From the NCBI GenBank assembly GCA_963783865.1, contig CAWAPD010000002.1, positions 434,001-498,000 of the forward strand: a stretch of DNA of 64,000 nt, given 5' to 3'. Of the stretch, positions 17,067 through 26,941 are shown one piece after another. The position numbers and the translations under genes are program-made. Position 1 is the first letter of the stretch; every line of letters begins with the position of its first letter. Origin of the DNA: CAWAPD01 sp963783865. Its GTDB lineage: Bacteria > Actinomycetota > Thermoleophilia > UBA2241. Under the pieces are notes generated by a model. The model ran no database searches, was not told the origin of the DNA, and worked only from the letters and a program-made list of their open reading frames with translations.

Positions 17067-17105
17067 GGCGGGCGCGCGGGGCGCATCGCGCCCCGCGCGC
17101 CCGCC
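17067..17105 (+). terminator. terminator after the cyclo-ligase gene
   Basis: Perfect 18-bp arms (17067-17084 and 17088-17105) with an ATC loop start right after the stop codon and are followed by TTGAATG. Confidence 0.75.
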
Positions 17106-17233
17106 TTGAATGTGCCTGCTTTTGGCCGTACAGTTGAGTGCAAAGGGGGCTGGCCGGCCGCGCTGGCGGCGGTCCGCCGCGCACCAGAGCAGCGCTTCTG
17201 CGAAGCGCCCTACGAGCAAAGGAAGCGACTGGA

Positions 17234-17461
17234 ATGCCAAGCATCGGCGCGCCCGAACTGATCATCATCCTGCTGATCGTCCTGGTGCTGTTCGGCGCCT
17301 CGCGGCTGCCCAAGCTCGGCCGCTCGATGGGTCAGGGCATCAAGGGCTTCAAGCAGGGGCTCGACGAAGGCGTCAAGGACGACGGCGACAAGGCGATCGA
17401 CGAGGAGTCCGAGACGACCGACACGCCGGACGAGGCCGACGAGAGCGCCGACAAAAGCTGA
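17234..17461 (+). CDS. tatA: twin-arginine translocase subunit TatA/TatE
   Basis: TatA oligomers form the pore-like part of the twin-arginine export system. The 75-residue protein has the short N-terminal membrane helix (ELIIILLIVLVLFGASRLP, about residues 8-26), the hinge PKLGRSMGQGIKGFK and an amphipathic helix followed by an acidic tail. The ATG at 17234 follows AAAGGAAG and gives the standard N-terminus; upstream in-frame starts are ignored. No tatB or tatC is adjacent. Confidence 0.93.
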   Translation: MPSIGAPELIIILLIVLVLFGASRLPKLGRSMGQGIKGFKQGLDEGVKDDGDKAIDEESETTDTPDEADESADKS

Positions 17462-17495
17462 CCTCGCGCGCCGCGGATCGCGCGGCCGCCCGGAC

Positions 17496-17975
17496 TCACA
17501 CCTTCTCGATCAGACACACGGCCGTGGCGGCCACGCCTTCGCCGCGCCCCGTGAACCCCATCCCCTCGGTCGTGGTCGCCTTGACCCCGACGGCGGACGG
17601 CTCCACGCCGAGCGCCGCGGCCAGTGCGGCCGCCATCGCCGCGCGATGGGCCGCCAGCCGCGGCGCCTCGCAGACGATCACCAGGTCGACGTTGCCCACC
17701 CGCCAGCCCGCCTCTGCCAAGACGCCTGCGACCCGCTCGAGCAGCCCCACGCTGGAGGCGCCGGCGTAGGCCGCGTCGGTGTCGGGGAACAGCGCTCCGA
17801 TGTCGCCCAGCCCGGCCGCCCCGAGCAGCGCGTCCATGACCGCGTGCGTCGCCACGTCGGCGTCGGAGTGGCCGGCCAGTCCCCGGTCGTGCGCGACGCG
17901 CACGCCGCCGAGCACGAGCGGGCGCCCAGGCACGAACCGGTGCGCGTCGAAGCCGATCCCGACTCTAGACGTCAG
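17496..17975 (-). CDS. ispF: 2-C-methyl-D-erythritol 2,4-cyclodiphosphate synthase, CTG start
   Basis: IspF forms the cyclic diphosphate in the non-mevalonate isoprenoid pathway. The first ATG, GTG or TTG in frame is GTG 17933, but that would delete the essential metal-binding DxH of GIGFDAHRF. Those residues are encoded just upstream in the same frame, and the only plausible initiator is CTG 17975, with GGGAG about 7 nt before it; the protein then begins MTSRVGIGFDAHRF and is 159 residues, the family norm. SDADVATHAVMDALLGAAGLGDIG and the C-terminal TTTEGMGFTGRGEG are typical. It overlaps the 3' end of ispD by 11 nt, so coupling is likely. Confidence 0.88.
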   Translation of the reverse strand: MTSRVGIGFDAHRFVPGRPLVLGGVRVAHDRGLAGHSDADVATHAVMDALLGAAGLGDIGALFPDTDAAYAGASSVGLLERVAGVLAEAGWRVGNVDLVIVCEAPRLAAHRAAMAAALAAALGVEPSAVGVKATTTEGMGFTGRGEGVAATAVCLIEKV

Positions 17976-18675
17976 CTGCGATCTCCCAGGCGAGAAGGGC
18001 GCCGGCCAGCGGCAGGTCGGCCGGCGTCGTGATCTTGACGTTGGCCGGGATCGACGGCACGACCACGACCGAGAACCCGGCCTTCTCGAGGAGCGCGGCG
18101 TCGTCGGTCGCCGCGGCGGAACCGGCGCGCTCGTAGGCGGCGCGGAGGGCCGCAGCTCTGAAGAGCTGCGGCGTCTGCGCCGCCCACAGGTCGCGCCGGT
18201 CGATCGTGCGGCTGATGACGCCCTCGCCGCCGGCCCGCTTGAGCGTGTCGCCCACCGGCATCGCCGGGATCGCTCCGTCGTGCTCGGCCAGCGCCGCCAG
18301 GCAATCGAGGAAGATGTGGTGGCCGAACAGCGGGCGGGCGCCGTCGTGCACCCCGATCACCTCGGCGTCGCCGGGGATCGCCTCCAGGCCCGCCCGCACC
18401 GAGTCGGTGCGCTGGCGCCCGCCCTCGACCACGAGCACCGGCTTGGGAGAGTCGGCGCAGACGTCGAGATTGGCGAAGCGCACGGTGTGCGAGGGGTGCA
18501 GCACGACGACCACGCCGGCCACCTCGTCGAGCTCGATCAGCCGCCGCACCGAATGACAGAGGATGGGCTCGCCGACGAGCAGCAGGAACTGCTTCGACTC
18601 GCCTTCCGGCAGGCCCATCCTCCGGCTCTCGCCGGCGGCGGCCACGATCACCCACGCGCGTGGCCCGGCCGTCAT
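17965..18675 (-). CDS. ispD: 2-C-methyl-D-erythritol 4-phosphate cytidylyltransferase
   Basis: IspD attaches CMP to MEP in the non-mevalonate isoprenoid pathway. The 236-residue product shows the CTP-binding start AWVIVAAAGESRRMG (in place of the usual G-x-GxRxG), the loop GGRQRTDSVRAGLEAI and VHDGARPLFG near residues 105-115, and the C-terminal region AAQTPQLFRAAAL. It is followed by the overlapping ispF and preceded by the PIN-TRAM gene (25-nt gap), a common actinobacterial order. The start ATG 18675 is used. Confidence 0.94.
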   Translation of the reverse strand: MTAGPRAWVIVAAAGESRRMGLPEGESKQFLLLVGEPILCHSVRRLIELDEVAGVVVVLHPSHTVRFANLDVCADSPKPVLVVEGGRQRTDSVRAGLEAIPGDAEVIGVHDGARPLFGHHIFLDCLAALAEHDGAIPAMPVGDTLKRAGGEGVISRTIDRRDLWAAQTPQLFRAAALRAAYERAGSAAATDDAALLEKAGFSVVVVPSIPANVKITTPADLPLAGALLAWEIAADV

Positions 18676-18700
18676 CCTCTGCTCTCCCGGTCCATCGCCA

Positions 18701-19765
18701 TCACCCTCTCTCTCTCGCGATCCGCGTGAAGATCATCTTCCCCGCCGGGTTCTGCAGCACGCTCATCACCTCGACGCCCACGGTGCTGCCGATCATCGGC
18801 TTGCCGTCCTCGATCACGACCATCGTCCCGTCATCGAGGTAGGCGACGCCCTGATCCGGCTCGCGGCCCTCCCGCAGCACCTTGACCTCGAGGTTCTCGC
18901 CCGGCAGGACGGCGGTCCTGACGGCGTTGGCCAGCTCGTTGATGTTGAGCACGCGCACGCCCTTGATCTCGGCGACCTTGGCCAGGTTGAAGTCGGTCGT
19001 GACCACGGCCGCCTTCATGTCCTGGCCCAGCCGGATCAGCTTGCTGTCGACCCCGGCCACGTCGTCGTAGTCGTCGTCGACGACCCTGACGCCGTCGGAC
19101 ACCGCCATCATGCGCTTGGCCAGGTCGAGGCCGCGCCGGCCGCGGATGCGCTTCTCGGGGTCGGCGGAGTCGGCCACCCGCTGCAGCTCGAGCAGGACGA
19201 AGTTCGGGATGACGAGGTCGCCGTCCAGGAACCCGGTCTCGACGATGTCGACGATGCGGCCGTCGATGATGACGCTGCTGTCGAGGAGGCGCGGCTCGGC
19301 CGGCGCGCGTGCGGCGGGGACCGCACCGGTGGGGTCGACGCCGACCAGGCGCAGGATCTCGACGTTGCGGCGAGCCGCGAAGTAGGTGAACAGGTACCCG
19401 CAGACGAGGAACAGCGGGATCAGCGCCCATTCGCCGTGCGGCAGCTGGATCACGGCCAGGCTGAACAGGGCGGCCACGCCGAGGCCGACGACGAGGCCGA
19501 CCGTGCCGACCACGACCTCGGCGGTGGAGCGCCGCGCCAGGAACGCCTCGAGCCGGCGCATGAGGCGCACGACGGCGCGGCCGGTCACGCCGCCGAGCAC
19601 GAAGCCGATGAGCCCGCCCAGGAGCGCCATCAGCACGTAGGCGGCGGCGGTGAACGAGTCGTTCAGGAACGAGAGGCGGTCGCCGTGCTGCAGCCACACG
19701 CCGACCTGGTAGCCGGCGAGCACGCCGAGCGTGGTGAACAGGAAGCGGACCGTCTCGACGAACAC
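18701..19765 (-). CDS. membrane PIN/TRAM domain protein (YacL family)
   Basis: The 354-residue protein has about four N-terminal membrane segments (residues 5-120), then a PIN nuclease-like domain with acidic residues in LLDSSVIIDGRIVDI and KAAVVTTDFNLAKVA, and a C-terminal TRAM RNA-binding domain (GENLEVKVLREGREPDQG onward). This is the YacL/PilT-type family that sits between carD and ispD in many Firmicutes and Actinobacteria; its RNA target is not known. It starts with GTG and follows carD by 31 nt. The disA gene often found in this neighbourhood is absent. Confidence 0.88.
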   Translation of the reverse strand: MFVETVRFLFTTLGVLAGYQVGVWLQHGDRLSFLNDSFTAAAYVLMALLGGLIGFVLGGVTGRAVVRLMRRLEAFLARRSTAEVVVGTVGLVVGLGVAALFSLAVIQLPHGEWALIPLFLVCGYLFTYFAARRNVEILRLVGVDPTGAVPAARAPAEPRLLDSSVIIDGRIVDIVETGFLDGDLVIPNFVLLELQRVADSADPEKRIRGRRGLDLAKRMMAVSDGVRVVDDDYDDVAGVDSKLIRLGQDMKAAVVTTDFNLAKVAEIKGVRVLNINELANAVRTAVLPGENLEVKVLREGREPDQGVAYLDDGTMVVIEDGKPMIGSTVGVEVMSVLQNPAGKMIFTRIARERG

Positions 19766-19796
19766 GGGATCGGCCGGTCGTCAGTCGGGCGCGAGC

Positions 19797-20342
19797 CTAG
19801 ACGACTGGCGCGACCTGGACGGCGGGCTCTTCGCGGGCGGCGGCGGCGGCGGCGCCGTGCCCGACCTCGTCGAGGACCTCGTCGAGGAACGCGTTGGCGG
19901 CGTCCTCGTCGAGGTCGCGCGCGTACATGAGCTCGCTGGCGAGGATCTTCTTGGCCTTCGAGAACATCTGCTTCTCGCCGGTCGACAGCCCCTTGTCGCA
20001 GTGCCGGATGGCGAGGTTGCGGACCACCTCGGCCACCTCGAAGATGTCGCCGGTCTTGAGCTTGTCGCGGTTGTGCTTGTAGCGACGGCTCCAGTTCTTG
20101 GGCATCTTGGTGGGGTTGCCGCGCAGCACGGCCAGCACCTCGTCGACCACATCCGCCTCGACGACCTTCCGCAGCCCGGCGCGGTCCGCGTTGTCGACCG
20201 GGACCATGACCGTCATGTCGTTGTGCAGGATCTGGATGGTGAGGTACGAGCGGATCTGCCCGCGGACGTCCATGTCCTCGATCTTCATGATCTTGCCCGC
20301 GCCGTGGTGCGGGTAGACGACCTTATCGCCGACTCTGTACAA
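19797..20342 (-). CDS. carD: CarD family RNA polymerase-binding regulator
   Basis: CarD binds the RNA polymerase beta subunit and stabilises open complexes at many promoters, notably rRNA. The 181-residue protein has the N-terminal interaction domain (RVGDKVVYPHHGAGKIMKIE) and the C-terminal DNA-binding part including RRYKHNRDKL and ASELMYARDLDED. It starts with TTG at 20342, preceded by GGGAGG. It lies 53 nt after radA in the same direction, followed by the PIN-TRAM gene. The Ala-rich C-terminal tail is longer than usual. Confidence 0.93.
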   Translation of the reverse strand: MYRVGDKVVYPHHGAGKIMKIEDMDVRGQIRSYLTIQILHNDMTVMVPVDNADRAGLRKVVEADVVDEVLAVLRGNPTKMPKNWSRRYKHNRDKLKTGDIFEVAEVVRNLAIRHCDKGLSTGEKQMFSKAKKILASELMYARDLDEDAANAFLDEVLDEVGHGAAAAAAREEPAVQVAPVV

Positions 20343-20395
20343 GATCAGCCACCTCCCGGTCGTTCCCTCGTCTGCGGTGGCGCCCCCCGGACCTG

Positions 20396-21784
20396 TTACC
20401 GGCGTGGAAGAGCCCGAGTCACTGCCTCGGCCAGCGAGCCGACCGGGCTGGCGGCGGAGAGGCCGCCCGCGCGATCCGCGTCGCCGCGGGGCATGTACAC
20501 GGTGCCGAACCCTACCTTGGCCGCCTCGGCGACGCGTCTCGCCGCCTGGCCGGCCGCTCGTAGCTCGCCTGTGAGCCCGATCTCGCCGAAGACGGCGACC
20601 CCGGAAGCCAGCGGGATTCCACGGTCTGCCGAGGCGACGGCGAGGGCGACGGCCAAGTCGGCTGCGGGTTCTTCGATGCGCACCCCGCCGACTATGTTAA
20701 CAAATATGTCGGCCGTTGCCAAAGTGAGCCCCGCGTGCCTCGAAAGCACCGCGACGATCATGGCGAGACGATTGCGGTCGAAGCCGGTGGCGACGCGCCG
20801 TGGCAGCGCCAGGTCGGTCGGGTTGACCAGGGCCTGGGCCTCGACCAGGAAGCAGCGGGTGCCCTCGACGGCCACGTGGACGCAGGACCCGGCGGCCCCC
20901 CGCTCCTCGAGGAACAGGGCCGACGGGTCGTCGACCGCGTGCAGGCCGTCGCCGTCCATCTCGAAGACGCCCAGCTCGTTGGTCGAGCCGAAGCGGTTCT
21001 TCGCCGCCCGGAGGGTGCGGAAGAACCGGTTGCGGTCGCCCTCGAACTGCAGCACGGTGTCGACCATGTGCTCGAGCACGCGGGGACCGGCGATCGACCC
21101 GTCCTTGGTGACGTGGCCGACGAGGAAGACGGCGGTGCCGAGCTGCTTGGCGAGCCGCTGGAAGGCGGCCGTGCACTCGCGCACCTGGCTGACGCTGCCC
21201 GGCGCCGAGGTGAGCTCGGCGTCGTAGAGCGTCTGGATCGAGTCGACGACCACCACGGCCGGGCGCGCGTTCTGCACGGCCGCCGCCACCGGCTCGAGCT
21301 CGGTCTCGGCCATCACGAGCACGTCGTCGGGCGAGGCGCAGATGCGCTCGGCCCGCATCTTGACCTGGGCGGCCGACTCCTCGCCGCAGACGAGCATGAC
21401 CGGCCGCTCGCGCGACACGGCGTCGAGCACCTGCAGCAGGAGCGTGCTCTTGCCGATGCCCGGCTCGCCGCCGACCAGCACCAGCGAGCCCGGGACGATG
21501 CCGCCGCCGAGCACCAGGTCGAGCTCGTCGATGCCCGAGCTGAAGCGCTCGACCGCCGACGAGGTGACCTTGGAGAGAGGGACGGGGGCGGCGGTGGCCA
21601 AGCCACCGCCGCCCCCGTCCCGCAGCGGACGGCCGCGGCCGCGGCCCGCCTTGCCGGCGGCCGCGGCCGCGACGATCTCTTCGGTGAAGCTGTTCCAGGC
21701 GCCGCAGTCGGGGCAATGGCCCAGCCAGCGAGCCTCCTGGTGGCCGCACTGGCCGCAGGTGTAGACGGTCTGGCGCTTGACCAC
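20396..21784 (-). CDS. radA: DNA repair protein RadA
   Basis: RadA is a branch-migration ATPase of recombinational repair. The 462-residue product has a four-cysteine zinc finger (YTCGQCGHQ and HCPDCGAWN, residues 8-31), the Walker A GEPGIGKST near residue 108, the RadA-specific KNRFG motif and a C-terminal Lon-protease-like domain. It starts with GTG, 19 nt after clpC. The linker between zinc finger and ATPase is lengthened by a Gly-rich stretch encoded by a 20-bp perfect palindrome (21579-21621), which looks like an insertion. Confidence 0.95.
   Translation of the reverse strand: MVKRQTVYTCGQCGHQEARWLGHCPDCGAWNSFTEEIVAAAAAGKAGRGRGRPLRDGGGGGLATAAPVPLSKVTSSAVERFSSGIDELDLVLGGGIVPGSLVLVGGEPGIGKSTLLLQVLDAVSRERPVMLVCGEESAAQVKMRAERICASPDDVLVMAETELEPVAAAVQNARPAVVVVDSIQTLYDAELTSAPGSVSQVRECTAAFQRLAKQLGTAVFLVGHVTKDGSIAGPRVLEHMVDTVLQFEGDRNRFFRTLRAAKNRFGSTNELGVFEMDGDGLHAVDDPSALFLEERGAAGSCVHVAVEGTRCFLVEAQALVNPTDLALPRRVATGFDRNRLAMIVAVLSRHAGLTLATADIFVNIVGGVRIEEPAADLAVALAVASADRGIPLASGVAVFGEIGLTGELRAAGQAARRVAEAAKVGFGTVYMPRGDADRAGGLSAASPVGSLAEAVTRALPRR
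21579..21621. repeat. perfect palindrome in the radA linker
   Basis: Arms of 20 bp (21579-21598, 21602-21621) surround a CAA loop and encode about residues 54-69. The core GGGGCGGCGGTGGC is identical to that of the intergenic hairpin at 12722-12776. Confidence 0.8.
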
Positions 21785-21803
21785 GCCGGGCTGCCCGGCC
21801 CTG

Positions 21804-24374
<2,571 letters not shown>

Positions 24375-24401
24375 GGAGTCCTCCAAGCAGGTTACGCACG
24401 T

Positions 24402-24407
24402 ATCGTA
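24402..24407 (-). promoter_or_regulatory. candidate -10 box of the clpC-radA-carD-ispDF run
   Basis: TACGAT on the minus strand predicts a start near 24395 and a 20-nt leader with GGAGG. No CtsR direct repeat or HspR-type repeat was recognised. Confidence 0.4.
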
Positions 24408-24488
24408 CCCGATTCCCCGAAACTCGCGACCCGGCACCTCATATCGGCCGGTGGACGATGGACCTGAGGCACCAACGGCGGCGCGGAC

Positions 24489-24540
24489 GGGGCCGGGGCC
24501 GGCGCGCGGGTTCAGGGGCCGGGGGCCGGCGCACGGTTCA
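24489..24540. repeat. two tandem 26-bp units at the 3' end of the AsnB-like gene
   Basis: 24489-24514 and 24515-24540 are near-identical units; the second contains the stop codon of the AsnB-like gene, so the end of the gene plus flank seems duplicated. Confidence 0.6.
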
Positions 24541-26481
24541 GGCGCCGGCCGCCGGCCTCCCGTCCCCGTCCAGGAACGACCGCTGCCAGAGCTCGAGGCC
24601 CAGGAGGATCGAGAGCGCCAGCGTGTGGTCCTCCCCGGCCATGTGCTCGTCGAGGAGGCGGCGAACGCCGGCCTGGTCGACCTGCCCGCGGTCGAGCGTG
24701 CGCGGTTCGAGCAGCACGCCCTCGAGGAAGGCGCGCGACGGGCCGCGCAGCCACTCGGCCTTGCGGTCGCCGTAGCGGTTGAGGCGGTGGTAGGTGCCGT
24801 GCGCGAGCTTGAGGTAGCGGCGGGTGGCGGCGGTCTGCCGTTCCGACGGCGCCTCGCCGCCACCCGCCGCCCCGCCCGGCCCGCGGCCGCGCCGTTGCGC
24901 GACCCGCTCGCGCGCCTTGGCCACCTCGCGCAGGCCGCCGAGCAGGCGGGCGCTCGTGGTCAGCGACAAGCGGGTCGACACCCAGGGCACGCGCGCCAGA
25001 CGCTCGTCCAGGAGCTCGATCAGCTGCAGGCGGATGCGGTCGTCGAGGCGCTCCTCCGGATTGCCGGCGAGGACCGCCTCGACCCAGCGGCGGCTGAAGT
25101 AGGGCGCGCGTGGCGACAGCCACAGGTCGGTCAGACCCAAGCCGCTGCCGCGCCACGCGCGCACCGGGCCGCCGACCAGGAAGATGTCGAGGCGGTCCAC
25201 GCCGCACATCCCGCGTGAACGCGCGAGGTAGTCGGCCATGGCGTCGATCCCGGGCTGCCGCAGGCCCCCGGCCCGCGCGCCGAACGCCAGCGCCGCCTCG
25301 TGATCGGACATGCCCACGCGCGACATGCGGAGCATGAGCCAGGCGTCGAAGACCGGATTGTCGGGTCCCAGCAGCCTCCGGTCCGGCACCACGGTGCGCG
25401 CCTTGGAGTACCGGCGCCCGGCGCCCGAGCAGATGCCCGACAGGAAGTGGCCGTTCGGGAAGCCGGCCATCTGATAGCTCGTCGTGATCTCGGACGGCGG
25501 CAGATGGCACTCGGTCACCCAGACGGTCTCGGCGGCGTGCCGGGCGAGAGAGTCCGGCTCGAAGGGGATGGTCGTGTGCGGCAGCCCGACGGCCGCGGCG
25601 GCACGCACGGCGCAGCGGCAGTCGGGGTCGGTCGGCGGACCGAAGGTGAAGGGGTCGACGGCGGCGTCCCGGGGCAGTGCGGCCAGCAGAGTGCGGGTGT
25701 CGACGCCGCCGGTCAGCGGCAGGAGCGACGGACCTCCCGTGGCGGCCTCGGCCACGAGCTCGGTGATGGCCGCCCGCAAGCGTTCGAGGTAGGCGTCGTC
25801 GCGCAGGTCCTCGACCCCGATCCGGGAGCGCGGGTCCCAGTGCTCGACCACGCGCGCCTCGCCCCCCGTGACCTCGAGGTGTTCGCCCTGCGAGAGCGTG
25901 TCGACGCCGCGCAACAGGCCGCGGGCGAAGTCGTGACCCAGGGCCACCATGCACGAAAAGGCGCGCTCGTCGAGGACGGGCCTGAACCTGGGATCGGCGA
26001 GGAACGCCTTGGCCTCGCTCGCCAGGACGAGGTCGTCGCCGATCCGCGTCCAGTGCAGGAACCGCGCGCCGAACGGGTCGGTCCCGGCGAGGGTGACGCC
26101 GGCGACCGGGTCGTGGACCACGACCACGAACATGCCGTCGAGCCGCTCGAACAGCCCGGCGCCCCAGCGCGAGTAGGCGGCCAGGGCCAGCTCGGCCGGC
26201 GTGGCGCCGGGAGACAGGCCCAGCTCGCCGCCCAGGGAGGCCGCGTTGCCGATCTCGCCGGCGAGGGCGGCGTGGGCGCCGGCGGCGCCCACGCCGCCCT
26301 CGCCGGCCGGCGCCTCGGCGACCGACACCGTCCCGCGCCGGCCGCAGGTGCCGATCCAGCTACCCTCGAACCCGGTCTCGAGCGTCTCGAACGAGGCGCG
26401 ATGGCGCAGCAGCTCGAGGCCCGCGCGAGCGCGCGCGGGAGCCTGTGGATCGGCCGACAACACGGCGACCAGCCCGCTCAC
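24538..26481 (-). CDS. asparagine synthetase-like protein lacking the glutaminase cysteine
   Basis: The 647-residue product has the two-domain AsnB layout, an N-terminal Ntn glutaminase-like domain and a C-terminal ATP-pyrophosphatase domain. Position 2 is Ser (MSGLVAVLSAD) rather than the catalytic Cys, so glutamine hydrolysis is unlikely. The PP-loop reads PLTGGVDTRT instead of SGGxDS, so ATP use is plausible but altered. Such proteins act as ammonia- or amine-dependent amide/lactam synthetases or as unknown paralogues. GTG 26481 follows AGGGG. No peptide-precursor gene is adjacent. A 24-bp perfect palindrome lies in the glutaminase-like part. Confidence 0.8.
   Translation of the reverse strand: MSGLVAVLSADPQAPARARAGLELLRHRASFETLETGFEGSWIGTCGRRGTVSVAEAPAGEGGVGAAGAHAALAGEIGNAASLGGELGLSPGATPAELALAAYSRWGAGLFERLDGMFVVVVHDPVAGVTLAGTDPFGARFLHWTRIGDDLVLASEAKAFLADPRFRPVLDERAFSCMVALGHDFARGLLRGVDTLSQGEHLEVTGGEARVVEHWDPRSRIGVEDLRDDAYLERLRAAITELVAEAATGGPSLLPLTGGVDTRTLLAALPRDAAVDPFTFGPPTDPDCRCAVRAAAAVGLPHTTIPFEPDSLARHAAETVWVTECHLPPSEITTSYQMAGFPNGHFLSGICSGAGRRYSKARTVVPDRRLLGPDNPVFDAWLMLRMSRVGMSDHEAALAFGARAGGLRQPGIDAMADYLARSRGMCGVDRLDIFLVGGPVRAWRGSGLGLTDLWLSPRAPYFSRRWVEAVLAGNPEERLDDRIRLQLIELLDERLARVPWVSTRLSLTTSARLLGGLREVAKARERVAQRRGRGPGGAAGGGEAPSERQTAATRRYLKLAHGTYHRLNRYGDRKAEWLRGPSRAFLEGVLLEPRTLDRGQVDQAGVRRLLDEHMAGEDHTLALSILLGLELWQRSFLDGDGRPAAGA
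26257..26307. repeat. perfect palindrome inside the AsnB-like gene
   Basis: The longest coding palindrome of the window: 24-bp arms (26257-26280, 26284-26307) around a GGC loop, encoding a Gly/Ala-rich segment at about residues 58-75. Confidence 0.85.
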
Positions 26482-26573
26482 CCGTCACCCCTCCTCGCAA
26501 CGCCAACGCTGCGCCGGCGCCCCCGGAAACGGCGCCGCGCCCCTCGCGGCGTCGCGTCATGAATCCCGCAGTG

Positions 26574-26579
26574 ATTGTA
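26574..26579 (-). promoter_or_regulatory. candidate -10 box of the AsnB-like gene
   Basis: TACAAT on the minus strand, start near 26567, leader about 86 nt. The -35 region is not convincing. Confidence 0.4.
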
Positions 26580-26699
26580 CGTCATGGCGGGCCTGCTGAG
26601 GATGTCCTGTGAGGGCGGGGTGACGACGGTTGGCCGCCACGAGCCGGGGGAACAAGTTTTCGCGAGACCTCGATGCCAACGTCACAAAGGAGTCCCTTC

Positions 26700-26894
26700 G
26701 TGGTCGTCGCGTTCACCGTCGCCGCGGTCGCCGTCATCGCTTGGCTGGCGGTCGCCCTGACCGCTCTCGCGCTGTGCCGCGCCTCGGCATTGGCCGACCG
26801 CGACGCTCGCGGGTTGCTGGCGCGACAGGTGAGCGCCGAGAGTGGGCGTCGATCCGGAGTGTCCGCCCAGCCGGGCAGACGACACGCGGCCTAG
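26700..26894 (+). CDS. small single-span membrane protein, function unknown
   Basis: A 64-residue protein starting at GTG 26700, preceded by AAAGGAG at 7-nt spacing, is more likely than the in-frame ATG at 26673 which lacks a binding site. It has one hydrophobic segment (VVVAFTVAAVAVIAWLAVAL, residues 1-20 and beyond), then a charged tail. It lies between the divergent AsnB-like gene and the convergent MalY-type gene. I recognise no family. Confidence 0.5.
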   Translation: MVVAFTVAAVAVIAWLAVALTALALCRASALADRDARGLLARQVSAESGRRSGVSAQPGRRHAA

Positions 26895-26941
26895 GGTCGG
26901 CGGCGGCAAGGTCCGAGCCTCGCGGCGCGGCACCCCGCGGC

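Noticed and set aside
24375..24480. CtsR or HspR operator before clpC
   Set aside because: No matching direct or inverted repeat found in the leader or promoter region.
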